DNA of 64,000 nucleotides, from positions 3,775 to 67,774 of the forward strand of contig MU278389.1 in NCBI GenBank assembly GCA_022385755.1, given 5' to 3'. The DNA is from Trametopsis cervina (taxonomy: Eukaryota; Basidiomycota; Agaricomycetes; Polyporales; Irpicaceae). A program made the position numbers and the translations under genes. Under the pieces are notes generated by a model. It was not told the DNA's origin. It searched no databases and saw only the letters and a program-made list of their open reading frames with translations. Numbering within the stretch: the stretch's first letter is position 1; the number at the start of each line of letters is the position of its first letter. Below are positions 46,251 to 58,435 of the stretch, piece by piece.

Positions 46251-47679
46251 TCAACTTGGTGGAGGACCAAGGGATGCCATAGGAGGATCTTCATTCATGG
46301 CGTCGTGTATGTGCCCGTTCAGCTTCAACAGCACCTGGTGGTGATTGGCCAAATCTAAACCCAGGGTATTCATCGGGTTCATCGTACTCATGCCATAATC
46401 CATCGAACCGAGTGGATCATCTTCGTCTTGCTGTTGCTGTTTCGGCTTTTGCGTCTCCCTCTTGAAGTCCGTCTTCTTGACGAACTCACCCCAAAGCGCG
46501 CGTTCGTCGTTGCCCATGCGCTTGAACGTTTCTTTCAGGTTTGCATCCGCGCGCCGCCAGATACCACGATGCCGACAGACTGTCGATTTAACGTAACGTG
46601 TGCGAAAGATACGTTCAAAAGCAGTTTTCTGGGTCAGGGACGGCGTCTGCGCAATTAAGTCGTCCATCTTATCGAATCCGACCGAAATTTCGCAAACTGC
46701 ATAGTCATTTGGCCAGCGTTTAGCAGCATTGTGCAATGGAGGGACACTGGTTGTCATCGTGTTATTCACTGTTTGTTCCACCGGTTGGGAGATCGGGGCG
46801 TCTTGTCGCATAAAGGGAGAAGTGGGGTGCATGCTAGGCGAGAGAGATTGCTGCATCTGTGAAGTGAGAAGTGGAGAGTTGGTGGTAACAGGGGGAACCT
46901 GATACGCCTGAGGGGATATATTACTCTGATTCATCACGAATGGGCCTTGCATAGAGGAAGATCGAAACTGCTTGGCTGCAGGAGGAGATACATCGGTGGT
47001 GGTATCCGGCATAGCCCTTTTGAGAGATTTCTGGGGAGGCGACATAAGCTGCGCGCTTTGAGGACTTTGCGGCTGCATTCTGATCTCGCCTTCCAACCCT
47101 AGGCAATCGCGGTCGGTCATGCCTTCTAAGAGACTCTTTCGTATACGGAAGAGGAGGCGTTGCTCGCTCTCGACCATGCGCACGCTTGTGATGGTCTGTT
47201 GCTCCCATGTCCCCGCGTGAGGATTGAAGGAGTCGACATAACTATTGGGTTGTAGTGCCAAATCCGAGACAAGCTGAGTGAAATAGGACAAAGAGAAAAG
47301 GGGGAAGGTAGTCAATTCTTGATGTAAGCGTATTGGCTCGCATCCGGCCTGATTTAAGTTTATCGATGTTATTAAGCTTGAACACGGCGTATCGGCGCAT
47401 GGCATTGCACAACGAACACACCTTGTACCAAAATACCAGGGTGACCATCCGTTTGAGGGATTCCTCCATCCTCATCTGAGCCTCCATAGCATCTTGGTAG
47501 AACGTTCTACTCTGGGAGGCCTGTATTGGCGGTCGCTGCTGCTGTTGCTGCTGCTGTTGAGCTTGTTGCTGCTGTTGCTGAGACGACTGTTGGGATTGCT
47601 GAGGTTGCGGCTGGAAATGAACCGCGGATACTAATGGTACATTATTGAAGGTCGTCTGGCGTGGCATACGCTGGTCCAT
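46251..47679 (-). CDS. Glutamine-rich nuclear-type protein, unknown function
   Basis: I do not recognise the family. The first exon encodes a polyglutamine tract (about 47.53-47.61 kb, QSSQQQQQQAQQQQQQQQ) then SRTFYQDAMEAQMRMEESL and LVFWYK. A second block reads LSYFTQLVSDLALQPNSYVD, FNPHAGTWEQQTITSVRMVE and RLLFRIRKSLLEGM. A C-terminal block (KRWPNDYAVCEISVGFDKMD, FERIFRTRYVKSTVCRHRGI, WRRADANLKETFKRMGNDER) looks like a conserved helical, basic domain. Polyglutamine with a basic helical domain suggests a transcription regulator; this is inference. Two or three exons. First in-frame ATG at 47679; stop TGA 46251-46253. Confidence 0.75.
47521..47610 (-). repeat. CAG/CAA tract encoding polyglutamine
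   Basis: A trinucleotide-rich tract, read as mixed CAG and CAA on the minus strand, encoding two Q runs interrupted by Ala and Ser. Mixed codons suggest protein-level selection rather than a pure slippage repeat. Confidence 0.8.
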
Positions 47680-48139
47680 GGCGAAGACCTCGCCACAACG
47701 GCCGATGCGACGCGGCACACGAAACACGTGTCGTGTTCGTCTGTCGAGTCATGGTGGGTATCGAAAGCATCGCCAACGAGGGACACGAAGGATGGGGAGG
47801 TGAGTTGGGAGAACGAAGGCAAGAGCGGATGCACTCACTCTGATGGACGACGATGGACCTCTGCAGCAGGAATCGTCGGTCTACGGGAGACACAGGAGAA
47901 TCCCGATCCCGCCTCCGACTCCAACCCAGAGCCTGCACGTGGCTCTCTTAAGCAGACGCTCGTTTCATCTAGTCCCCACCAGCCGTGGACATTTCCGAAC
48001 CGTAGACTTCAAGTTGACCTGCCTCCGTTCTTGCGGCGCAATATGTTATTCGCTGCGCGCGAGGCCTTCTAGATAGTCCAAATATACACAGTATGTGGTA
48101 TACGAGGAATCATAATCGCTCTTCGACCACGAAATCTAC
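47680..48139. other. Intergenic region, promoter of Q-rich gene
   Basis: 460 bp between two minus-strand genes. Overlapping plus-strand frames of up to 114 codons (47728-48072) have no domain and lie over the promoter, so they were not called. Confidence 0.5.
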
Positions 48140-50406
48140 TCAATCCTCCTCTGCTTCCCACACCACTGCCGAGCGCGTGTGATGTTCGCTACCAAGCCCT
48201 TGTCGCTTAAGCCGTTTATAATCCTTCCAGCCAACATAAATGGCCAGGCAGAGCGCAAGGCTACAAGCAGTAATCGTCATGAGAAGGCTACCTGCGTAGC
48301 ACTCCCGCCCCAGCAAGCACTGGTGAGATGCATCTGACCCAGGGATCGCACGAGCGCCAAGAGATGCGGCTGTGAACGTTGAGTTTGGGCCGGGCACCGA
48401 ATCTTGAGGTTCCGCGGGAGCATGGGCATCGAGGTTTCGACCGAACGCTATCGAGAAAATGTTCCCACCCAAGAGGGGAGACAAGGAGACGAAGCCCCAG
48501 TTCTCGGAGAAATGCGCTTGGATCGACTCTCAGCATTGGCCGAACAGACACTGTGCAGATCACTCACCTAAACCAAACCACTCAATGACTAATGAGGGGA
48601 ATAGACCGAACAGGCCGCCATATGCCAGGCCAAGAAGAGCGCTACCCCTCCAGAGATCAGCAATGTTATCAATGTTGTAAACAGTAAGCTGCGAGATGAT
48701 AAATGTGGAGGCGACAAGAGCCATGCAGAACGAGCGTGGATAGTGCAAGTTGTTCTTGGTAAAGTCTGCGATCACCCCTATTCAAGAGCATGAACACCTG
48801 AGTCACGAATAAGAGCACGATCAACCTACCGATCAAGACACGGCCTAAACAGTTGGCAATGCTGACGGTCGACACCTGTGTTGCTTGCCATTGGGCGGCT
48901 TTCCTCTCATCAAACTCAGGATCTCCCTTGGCAAATAATGCTTGCGTTATTGATCCCACGTTGTTGATGTCTGCCATAAGTTTAGTCAAAGAGCAGCCGC
49001 TATTTCTGATAGAACTCACACATAAGCCCTGTGCCGCTAACTGAGAGAAAATGAAGTCACTCAAGACGCATCCTCAAATCGACAACACCTACGGAGCGAG
49101 GTGATTGTGAACAAAAGCCAGAACCGCCTGGACGACGCCAGCGCAGCTCCTCTGATATTTGGGACTCCACCGTAAGACTTGTGGGAGCCGACAGGCAGCC
49201 TGGCTAGCGAACTTCGGGACCGGTGACGAGTGTTTGTCCGAGAAGGACTCAGCGCAACACCGCTTTCCACAGGTACAACGTAGTCTGACGAAGCCTGCGA
49301 GTGTTGCGATTCTACTGGCTGAGGCAATGAGTCATCGTCTAAGTATGGTTCGGGCCCCCGTTGTCCCAATAGATGCGTACGACTATGGTCCCGTCGGAAT
49401 GCGGGAGGCGTTTCCACTGTAAACACTTCTTCATCCGAATCATCGCCGTCCTCAGGGAGGTGAGAATATTCTGGCTGTGGTAAGGGAATCGGGCGGACGA
49501 AAAAGAACCCAAGAACCATGGGTAAAGACGTTCCGATGGCGAGAACGAGCAGGAACTCAGACGTGTTGCCGGGGAAGATGACATGCGCGATAGTGGAAAA
49601 GAGGAATGCAGATAGTCCGAAGCCCGATATGACAAGCCCTGTCACGGTTGCCCTCTATATCCATGTGTGTTAGATGTCGGGCTGAATGAGTTCAAGATCG
49701 TGAAGAACTAACCGAACCTTCCGGGAAGCTCTTTGCAGTAGAATTCATAGCGCTTGCCAAACCGCCATTACCTCCAATGCCGGTAAGGAAACCGCATACG
49801 ACCAGAGCGCAGAACGATAGAAGAGAGATATCCGTGGCTCCTTCCGGCAGTCCAGCGTCGAAAAAGTGCCTCATACCATTGTATCCTATCAGAAGGGAGA
49901 AGAAGGCCAGCAATAGGAGAGGCTTTGGTCCTCGAGAGTCAACTATCACACCCCAAATTGGGGCCGTTGCATAAACACCAACTGCTCTGGCATCAGGAGA
50001 GCACGCATCGAAAGGGTTATGTGTGACTCACTGTTCCCCGAGAGCCCCACTATGTTCTGTTGAGTGTGCGAGAGGTGAAGCCGAGAAGACAATTGGGGAC
50101 CGTATGCTGAGTAAACAGGATAATATTCAGCAGTGCTACAATATGTGGGATGGCAGAACAAAGCACCGAGACCCTTCGGGCCTTCACAGGTGTACAAAAG
50201 AAATCTGTGCCGACGTCTGAGGTATGTGATTGCGACATACCAGAGAACACCTGTTGAGGGACCTGTGAGTATTTCACACAGTTCTATTATGGTGGTACAC
50301 GAACATAGTTTGTGCCGGAACCCAGTGATACCAGCAGTGATACTAGAAGAGTAGAGAGGCGAACTAGACCGAACACAGGGGGGGCAGATGCCCCTGGAAC
50401 GGGCAT
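48140..50406 (-). CDS. MFS transporter, Mch1 / nodulin-like family
   Basis: Multi-pass carrier of the fungal Mch1-type monocarboxylate-porter-like group; substrate unknown, and yeast Mch1 is vacuolar. N-terminal block: RLSTLLVSLLVSLGSGTNYV then YGPQLSSRLHLSHTQ and NIVGLSGNVGVYATAPIWG. Next come SRGPKPLLLLAFFSLLIGYN, GFLTGIGGNGGLASAMNSTA and AKSFPEGRATVTGLVISGFG. A long acidic cytoplasmic loop (LPEDGDDSDEE) sits in mid-protein. The C-terminal half has LMYINNVGSITQALF, LGLAYGGLFGLFPSLVIEWF and SPLLGGNIFSIAFGRNLD. About eight exons. The ATG at 50406 (MPVPGASAPPVFG) precedes the first helix; stop TGA 48140-48142. The intron after the first helix is the least certain join. Confidence 0.85.
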
Positions 50407-50853
50407 AGTTCGACCGCGACCGTGCTCGCTGGTATGTCCTGAGAAGATAAGAACATAAGAACCAATACGCGGAAGGCAAGAATACATTCTGGACCAGAGC
50501 TTACAATCAACTTCGGCAACCACCCAGGAATACGACCAAATCTGCGTCGCTGTTAGGCTGGGGTTCACTAGTCAAAGGCGCTATTACTGCGGTGGGATTG
50601 ATAGAGAGAGAAATAACTTGATGGTGGTAAGGAAGACACCGACTGATAGACGTATCTTGAAGCACGGCTTCGGGGAGACCGACATGTTGCCGTGAAGGAC
50701 CGAGCGGACCGTCGTCACGATCACGTGCTATGCGGACACGAGCCGCGTCCAGTCCATGAGGTCGTTTCCTGACCACCACGCCTCACCCTCCTGTTTCCGC
50801 ATTTATCGTTCAGAGCTCAAATTCATACAGTGTGCTTTTGAACTGGACACAAC
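50407..50853. other. Divergent promoter region
   Basis: About 450 bp between the Mch1-like transporter and the acidic unknown gene. A CACGTG-type E-box lies near 50723. No coding supported. Confidence 0.45.
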
Positions 50854-52289
50854 ATGATTCTTATGCCTACTCTTTCTGCACCGGAACCTCCCCAAACCTC
50901 TACAAGCATACATCTCAGCGATTCCAAAGTTTCTTCGGATCCTGCGCCTGGTCTAAGTCCAGTGAGGGTTCCACAACCTGCGGAGAACAAACCCTCAAAG
51001 TATATATCCGCGAGCGTCCCCAATGTCATTCTCGACGAAGAATCTATATCGTGTGCGATGGCCGCGCGTCTCGCTAGTTCTCTGCTATGCCACGTTTTAT
51101 TCTTAAAAAGCCAGATACCTTTGTGAGTTACTGTCCAGATATTTTCATGCGAGTTTCTGACCAAAGAAAAGCCCTGTTGTGCAGCTTTCACGCATGCCGA
51201 GTAACCAGTCTAAGTCTAAAGCATACAAGAAACGTGAGGAACTCGTTGCGGCCATCGACACCCTGACGTCTCATCTTGAAACAACATTTGTGGCCCTATC
51301 CTCTGCTTTTGCGCAGTATAAGGACCCTGCAGATGCAGCTATGCCTGTCAGAACCTGCGAGTCGGCGCACATGATGTTCATAGTGGGCCCAAGCGTAGGA
51401 GCGGCGAAAGCGCGGATTGCTTTAGTGGTAGACGGGCTGGAGGTTAAACCGTTGGGAGGTAGGGAAGACTCCAAGGATAAAGAGTGTCTTGAGGAGAAAC
51501 TTCAAAACGAAAGTTTCAGTGAAGATGCGGACTCCGAGAGTGAGGACGAGCAAGACTTCAATGAAGACAGCGAGACAAGTGAATCTGAGGAGTCGGAAAC
51601 TGGCGACGAGGACGAAGAAGTTGAGAGCCAATGCGAGGATGAACCCCCTGCATCGCGCTCACCTTCGCCTGTATCGTCGGACGAACCCTCTCCTGCCAAC
51701 TCGAGACCCACGACCCCACCCCTCGACACACAGCAGACTCAAGACCCAACACCCGTCTTGTCTGTTGTGGGTACGCAGAGGGCCAATCCCACTCATATGC
51801 CTCCACCAAATAAATCGCGCGCGCAAGAGCAAGATATCCTTCGTGCTGCTGACCGCTTGCTATCTCGAACGTTGGCCAACGCTTGCGCCGAAGAACATGG
51901 TGGGATGGCTAGCGAGCTAGGTGAGCGTGTTCATCTGTTGCATGTTAAGTTGCGCCTCAAAATCAATCTTCTTGTCAGCACCAACACAGACACATGTTCT
52001 CTTGAGAGCTCCCCGTCGTTTCACTCATCCCGCGTGGGTACCCCGTCAGAACCTAACAAGGTCCCTTGAAACTAGTTTACAGACGTTCATGACGGAAGCT
52101 ACCGCTACCGCCGCTATTCCACCTCGCAATAAGAAGTTCTCGGTGCTGGGTACTAAGACTGAGGGAGTATGGATCAGCTGTAGAACGGAACCACCAAGGG
52201 ATCGGGGCAGTGTTGCTCAAGTAGCAGAGGAAGACGAGCTGATATGGTGGCAATGGAATGGCAAGCTAATCGGATTTTCTGACTGGTAA
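50854..52289 (+). CDS. Acidic protein of unknown function
   Basis: Unrecognised, three exons, about 400 residues. The N-terminal exon is Ser/Pro-rich and ends in a helix (AMAARLASSLLCHVLFLKSQ). The second exon has AYKKREELVAAIDTLTSHLE, VRTCESAHMMFIVGPSVGAA, a long Asp/Glu/Ser-rich run (about 51.5-51.66 kb) and a Pro/Ser-rich stretch. A conserved-looking C-terminal block follows: APTQTHVLLRAPRRFTHPAW, VPRQNLTRSLETSLQTF, KTEGVWISCR and a terminal WQWNGKLIGFSDW. No signal peptide. The acidic tract and basic blocks suggest a nuclear protein, but no function can be assigned. Start ATG 50854, stop TAA 52287-52289. An in-frame Met a few codons on is an alternative start. Confidence 0.72.
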
Positions 52290-53240
52290 GATTACATTCA
52301 CGCGCATAAGGTAAGTTTATCTTCCAGTCAATTTCTGGGATTCAGATTGATTTTTACACTTCTAAGGATCAGACTACATCTCTACTACTTGGAGCCGGAT
52401 CCTCCTAATTGTCACGTCCACCCTCGATCTTCATAACTAGGCGTATCATCCCAGTTCGCTGAAAGGGGGAGCGTCACTTTGTTCTATCATCGAACACCAG
52501 CAAGAGTAGCACTCACCTCTAAGCTCACCCAAGCATTTACGAAGGTGGAGGTAGCTTCGCGAAGTCATCAAAGATGCGCAACAAACGCCATTTACTACGC
52601 ATTAGTTTTCAGACGAGCACAGTTGATGACACATAGTAAGGGAATGGGCTGAGGAGCGGCGTCACATTTGAGCATCCTATCTTTTATTGCCGTGTAGTGT
52701 GTAGATGCGCGGGCGTGAGCTTAGCTCATGCTCTATAGTATTTGCATACCCTCCAAAGCACATGGTTCATCACTCTGCTGCCGGTTTGATAGCTGGCCTG
52801 GGTTTTATAGAGTATCGATGTAATGACGCTCGGCGGCAACTCTGGTATTCGCTACCCTAGTCTGAGGCACGCAGTTACCGTCAGTCACCTACAACGGCAC
52901 ACGGCCCAATTAACAGTTATTTGCGTGGCTGCGGATGCCTCCTGGGGTTCTGCACCTCGCGTCTTCCTGAGGTTTCTAATATTCTTGCGATCGAATCTTG
53001 CCGGACATCCTTTCATAGGAATTTGGGATGATGAGGGGTATATTTGGATACATGCAATGCGGGTTGATACAATCATGATGAATAGGAACCTGGAACCTTT
53101 GCAATCGAAAACAGTTGACAACGCGATAGCCGATGCAGAATGCGAGTCGTAACAGTCATAAAGTCTGAGCCATCCGTATAGATAGTCTCAGCATGAGATC
53201 CAAGAAGCAGAGAGAAGGAAACGCACCATAAACGTGGGCA
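52290..53240. other. Convergent intergenic region
   Basis: About 950 bp between the 3' ends of two genes. A 109-codon plus frame (52823-53152) lacks domain similarity and splice context. No repeats or RNA genes recognised. Confidence 0.5.
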
Positions 53241-55321
53241 TCAAAGCTTCGGAGAGATTTTTCTCCCAAGCTTCTCCATCTCCACCATGTAGATGTCTTC
53301 CCTTTTCTCAGCTTTGGCAGAATCCGCTTCTTGCAACTGAATCGCAGACATGCTAGCCACGTTGCCGGTGGACATACCCGTCAGACCCAAACCGGAGAGG
53401 GGGCTCGCTACCTCAGGCACTGCCTCACGTGCTCTCCCTCTTCCTCTTTCTCTGTCCTGAGCTTGACGTTGTCGCTCACGCTCTCTTGTAACTTCCGCTC
53501 GTCCGAAGCGCCCGTTATTCAGCCAGCTCCTCCGCCAGCCGACCTCCCTCGTCCCATACGAGGCGAATGTCCTCAGGATCATGACGAAGAAGATTATACC
53601 AACCCCGAACAGCACAGTAAGAACGGTGCGTATAGCCAGCGCCTCCACAGGCGACAGAGGAGGTCGGACGCCATCGGCTGGATCTGCTGAGGAGCCAGTC
53701 CGCCAGATGTATGACAGAATGGCGAGGAAGAACGAGAGCATTGACCATGAGAGCCACACGGCAGGCATTGAGAGTAACACCCAGACATTCCACCAGATGA
53801 AAGTTTTCGTCTTCTGCGCCTCCTAAAGACAAAGTCAGATATGTAAGGCGACGTGGAGATATAACTCACCTCAGCCCATCTCGAGGCCTTGTACATGGAG
53901 CGCATAGTTCCGAACTGAACTATATATATGCACCCGTATGACAAGCTCATCAAAGAGCAGATCAATGAGAATAGTGCGGCCCAACGTGTGAGTGGATCGC
54001 CTGCCGCATCAGCGACCTGGAAAAGTGTCAATAGAGCCCTGTCAATATGTATTGTCAGTCACCATTGGTTGAAAGTGAGTGAGTTGGAATACATACGTGC
54101 AGACCAGTACTGAGACGAGGTTGAGCGTCTTCCATTCACGAATAAGAGCGTCCACGAATGCCTCCCAATTGTGCTTGAACCGCGAGAGTGCGGGAGATAC
54201 CGAAGGAGGATCCCAGTCACTGGGGAACGGGAAGACGGAGTTGCCTGCACGGAACCCTGGCACCGCCGTCGGTGTTCCTGATACGGCCGCTCCTAAACTC
54301 ATGCCCAAACTCGCAGCCGCATCCGTCACTCTGGTATCGTCGTGCTGAGCGGGTGCACATGCAGCAATCATCCGCTGCACTTCGTGTTTACTGACTTCCG
54401 CGTCTTCGAATATACGAGCGACACGGGAGAAGTAGAAGGAGGGAAGGCGGAGCAGGATATGCAGATAGGCCTGGCGAGGAAACGTGTCCATAAAGAACGA
54501 ACGGAGACCCGATCCGCAGTTACGCATTTTGGAGCCCGAGCCGCAGATGACAGGTAATGGAAGACAACATGAGCATGCTTCGTCACAATCGATGTCCACA
54601 AGATGTATTGCCTGTCGTGGAGGTGTAGACGAAGGGGACGCAAAGAAGCGGAACTGTAGCTTGTATGGATCATTCGGAATGAATGGCTCGTCGCGCGAGT
54701 GAGCCCGATGAAGATTTATTCCAAACAGTCGTCTGGGTGATGCCGCTCGAGACGGGGTAGGGGAACGTGATGCTGGGGTAGCTGCACCATCCTTAGGAGA
54801 AGCGATTGGTGAAGTGTTCGAGGATTGGCGCTGACGAGTTCCAGCTTGAGACGTCTCAGCGGATCGAATGGAGGGAGAGCCGGCCCCTGACTCTTGACGA
54901 TTGGAATTTTTGCTACTGACAGCTGGTGGCAATGAGCATATGTCCACATAATATATAGCGCCAGTCATCATATCCCTCAGTATTCCTCACCTTGTCTGAG
55001 ATTGCGAAGGGCCGCCGGAAGCCCGCCACGTTCACTCTCGAAAGAAACGCGCTGCTTTGGCGTGTCTCGACCTTGAGCAGAGCCCTCAGATTCGCTATAC
55101 CTGGAAGTCGGGGTTTTGGCGTGAGAGATGGGTCCAGGAGAAGATCGTATGGCAGGCAACGAAGTCTCATCGAGACTTCGCCGTGATGTAGCTCGCAAGT
55201 TTTGGTATGTGCGACCAACAGTCGGAGAAGACTGGAACCCAGGAAGTGCTGAGAGCTTGTCTGAGCTAGTAATATTAGAAGAGGACGAAGCAGATTCTGA
55301 AAGGAGGGTTAATGGATCCAT
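53241..55321 (-). CDS. Multi-pass membrane protein, unknown function
   Basis: A basidiomycete-type transmembrane protein of about 620 residues that I cannot name. The N-terminal 250 residues are Ser/Pro-rich and disordered, with RRLFGINLHRAHSRDEPF. Next is a Cys-containing loop and a helix (FMDTFPRQAYLHILLRLPSF), then an amphipathic region with FVDALIREWKTLNLVSVLVC. Membrane helices include RWAALFSLICSLMSLSYGCI, FIWWNVWVLLSMPAVWLSWS, MLSFFLAILSYIW and IRTVLTVLFGVGIIFFVMIL, giving four or more. The C-terminal tail is highly charged (TRERERQRQAQDRERGRGR) and cytoplasmic in type. About six exons. Start ATG 55321 (MDPLTLLSES), stop TGA 53241-53243. Divergent from the GH85 gene. Confidence 0.78.
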
Positions 55322-55851
55322 GTCAAGTCACTCTGCGGATCGAAACAACACACCAGGAATCACTGGTGGGGTCTCCGTCTCCGGTGTCGGAAAAGGAACC
55401 GTGTTGGTCGAGCCTTCACGTTGTAAGGGATGGTTTGGAACAGCATTGGGGAGAGACTGGCTGGACATGTGTGCGGGCGAGAGAAGGGTTCAAGTTACCT
55501 TCTGATATCTGCGTTTCCGTTAGTATGTTTCGTATGCAGCTAACAGCAGAACGAATGCTGACACTATTCAGCGGGATGTTGTCATAAGAGTAAAGGTGTA
55601 ACCATCGAAAGCTCAAGATGAGGGTGCATATAAGTCGTACTATGGGGAACCCAGACTGATGGGCGTTCAAGCACCGTTCGAGTGCAGCGGCAAAGGAAGC
55701 ACCTCCCCTTTTCGGAAGGCTCTTGCCACGACGCGACGCGACGCGTCTTCTATTGGTCATGTGATCTTGGCTCATCTATCCTCTGTATTCCATTTGAACA
55801 GCACTGTTTTACACACATCTGCCTGGGTGAAGTGCTTCCGCAGCCAAAACT
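55322..55851. other. Divergent promoter region, membrane protein / GH85
   Basis: 530 bp between start codons. Contains a cluster of ACGCG words (listed separately). Short frames here are not supported. Confidence 0.5.
55728..55746. promoter_or_regulatory. Tandem ACGCG words, MCB-like
   Basis: The run reads CG then three tandem ACGCG units ending in ACGCGT, 106 bp upstream of the GH85 ATG. ACGCGT is the MluI cell-cycle box bound by fungal MBF (Swi6-Mbp1 type). Tandem copies in a promoter are suggestive but the motif is short. Confidence 0.35.
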
Positions 55852-58435
55852 ATGCCTATCCGCGGCCAGCAGCATAGCCCATCTGTAAGCGATGACTCCC
55901 CTTTCTTCCGATCCTTAGCTGCATTGGACGATTGGGCAGCAACGGCAAGCGCAGCAAAACGACTAACAGGTGTACTGCCCTATGAACCTCGATCTGATAC
56001 ATTGAAAGGGGAGAGCAATTCATCAAAGGGGAAATTGCTGGTGAGATACATCTGAATCTAGTAGCATACGGTAATTTATAACGAAAGCATAGGTGTGTCA
56101 CGACTACAAGGTCCGTCTCTCCGTACCCGTACAGTCCGGTACGGAGACTCAGATGTTATCCGTAGGGAGGTTATACGGAGGCACCATCAGCATTGGCCTA
56201 CACTTTCAACTTTTGGTCCCTATGTGACACTTTTATCTAGTCAGTCAGGATATGTTTTGGTGGAGAGCTACGCTACATTAGCCCAACAGCTTCGCACACC
56301 ATCGAGTTACGATTCCTCCATCGGGATGGGTGAATGCTGCCCACAGACAAGGAGTCAAGATGCTCGGCACGCTGTAAGCCACGTCTGAGCTCGAGCTTCC
56401 TGACCATCTTCCAAGCCTCATTTCATTACAGAATATTCGAGCATCAGGAAAGCCAGCCGGATTGTCTCAAACTGATCGTTGGTCGTTTGCCCCAAACCCA
56501 GACCGGGCCAGCACAGCCTTCTCAAAATATATCTTTACCAGTATCACGACACTATGCACGGCTTCTGGCTGACCTCGCGTATCAGCGGGGGTTCGATGGG
56601 TATTTGCTTAATGTCGAGGTTCCTCTTCAAGGTGGTGTTGAACAGAGCAGAGCTCTGTCCACTTGGATTTCTCTACTTGAAAGCGAACTCAAGAGTCGGA
56701 TTGGTAGTCATGCGCAAGCCATTTGGTGAGTCTAATAATAGGGTTGTGACATGTCTAACGTTCATTCGGTGCTCAGGTATGACAGCGTGATTCTTGACGG
56801 ACAACTCAGGTGGCAAGACAGGCTGAATAGCTACAATCTTCCCTTCTTCCTTCCTTCTACTGGTTTCTTTACAAACTACACGGTTAGTGCACTTTTAGTG
56901 CTCATTACGCATCGCGTTAATCATCAGACCAGTGGCCAGCACATTATCCATCGGCGACCGCGCAGTATTTTCTTTCACTGAACGACAACCGCACGACAAA
57001 ACAGATGAACGATATCTTCGTGGGTGTAGACGTCTGGGGAAGAGGCCAGCATGGCGGAGGTGGTCTGGGATGCTACAAGGCACTTTCCCATATCGACCCG
57101 AAATCCCTTGGTCTGAGTGTTGCCTTGTTCGGTCACGGATGGACTTGGGAGAGCCAACAAGATAACCCAGGATGGGACTGGGATACATGGTGGGCGTACG
57201 AAAGGCTATTCTGGGTTGGGCCGCAAAACGAATCCGACATACCTATTATTAAGGATGAGCCTGACCGGCAAGGGATAGTGTGCACACACGGGCCCTACCA
57301 ACCTCTGTCAGACTTTTTCAATCCCCAGCCTCCGCCCGATCCGTTACGCCTCCCGTTCTTTACGAGTTTCTCGCCCGGTGTTGGCCGAGCGTGGTTCGTT
57401 GAAGGGGTGAAGGTATGGGAGGTGGAAGGAGGAAGCCCAGGATGGACAGACCTGGACAAGACCACTTCACTCGGAGACATGCTTTGGCCTCGTCCGACGC
57501 TTTCATGGCACGACATGGAACGCGAAGATGCGCCGCCTGCTGCAACTTCTACGCTGACGATGGATCGCGCTTGGCTTGGTGGTAGCTCCCTGACACTCAC
57601 GCTGGATATACCTGCGAGCACAGATGACGACTTCTTCCGGTGTGTTTGGCTCCCTATACAATCTCTGGCAGTCACACCTGGGCAGAAATACACTATGACA
57701 CTCGTGTTCAAACCTGATCCCGGTGTTGACCAATCCGTAGAACTGGACGTTGGCCTCTCGGTGAAGGTTTACAACGCTCAAGACGAAGACGCAGTCGACA
57801 TTGCGTCAGAATACGACGTTGTTGAATATGACTCTGGTTGGCAGAAACTCACTGTCGAATTTACCGTCCTTTCAGCTCAGGAGAAAGACGTTCGAGTTGC
57901 AGCAGGCCTCATTCTCGGCCTCATCGTCGCGGATCCTACTCAACCCAACCAGGTATCCATCACACTGGGCGCGCTCTCTGTGCGCCCTTCTCTACCACCC
58001 TCCTACATCGAACCTACGCCAAAGATTATATGGGCGAGCTTCGCGCCCTCAACTGCACCCGCTTCCAACAGGCAAGTCGCAGGCACCTTGACCTGGGAGA
58101 CGGGAGGCCAGAATCTGCCTCTCACAAGCATCAGCGTCACCTCACCAGACGATCCCGTCCCAGCATGGCTGACTAACCACGTCTTTCAACCGCCATTTCT
58201 CTACTTCAATATCTACGTGATCGCAGGCTCGGGGGGATTCTTGCCAAAAGATGCGACGTTCATCGGTACGACAGGATTGAATGGTCACGCGAACCGCTTT
58301 TTCGTAGACCCAGCATGTGTTCCTGCAGCCGCGCATTCTGCGCAGGCTGTACGCTTCTACGTGCAAGGGGTGACTGATAGCGGGAATCTACTGCCGTGGG
58401 AGGACTGTGTCTTTGCAGATGCAAATGACAGATAG
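55852..58435 (+). CDS. Cytosolic endo-beta-N-acetylglucosaminidase (GH85, ENGase)
   Basis: Cleaves the chitobiose core of free or misfolded-glycoprotein N-glycans between the two GlcNAc residues. No signal peptide is present at the start (MPIRGQQHSPSVSDD), which fits the cytosolic ENGase class. Exons give LTGVLPYEPR, the substrate-side VCHDYKGGYTEAPSALAYTF, NFWSLCDTF, FAHHRVTIPPSGWVNAAHRQ, GVKMLGTL, then the catalytic block GFDGYLLNVEVPLQ with the Asn/Glu pair (NVE). Next come AIWYDSVILDGQLRWQDRLN, FVGVDVWGRGQHGGGG and LFGHGWTWE. The C-terminal half is beta-rich, as expected. About seven exons, roughly 780 residues. Start ATG 55852, stop TAG 58433-58435. Confidence 0.92.

Noticed and set aside
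47728..48072. 114-codon plus-strand frame
   Set aside because: It covers the promoter of the Q-rich gene and has no similarity or conserved-looking motif.
52823..53152. 109-codon plus-strand frame in intergenic DNA
   Set aside because: No domain, no splice or promoter context.
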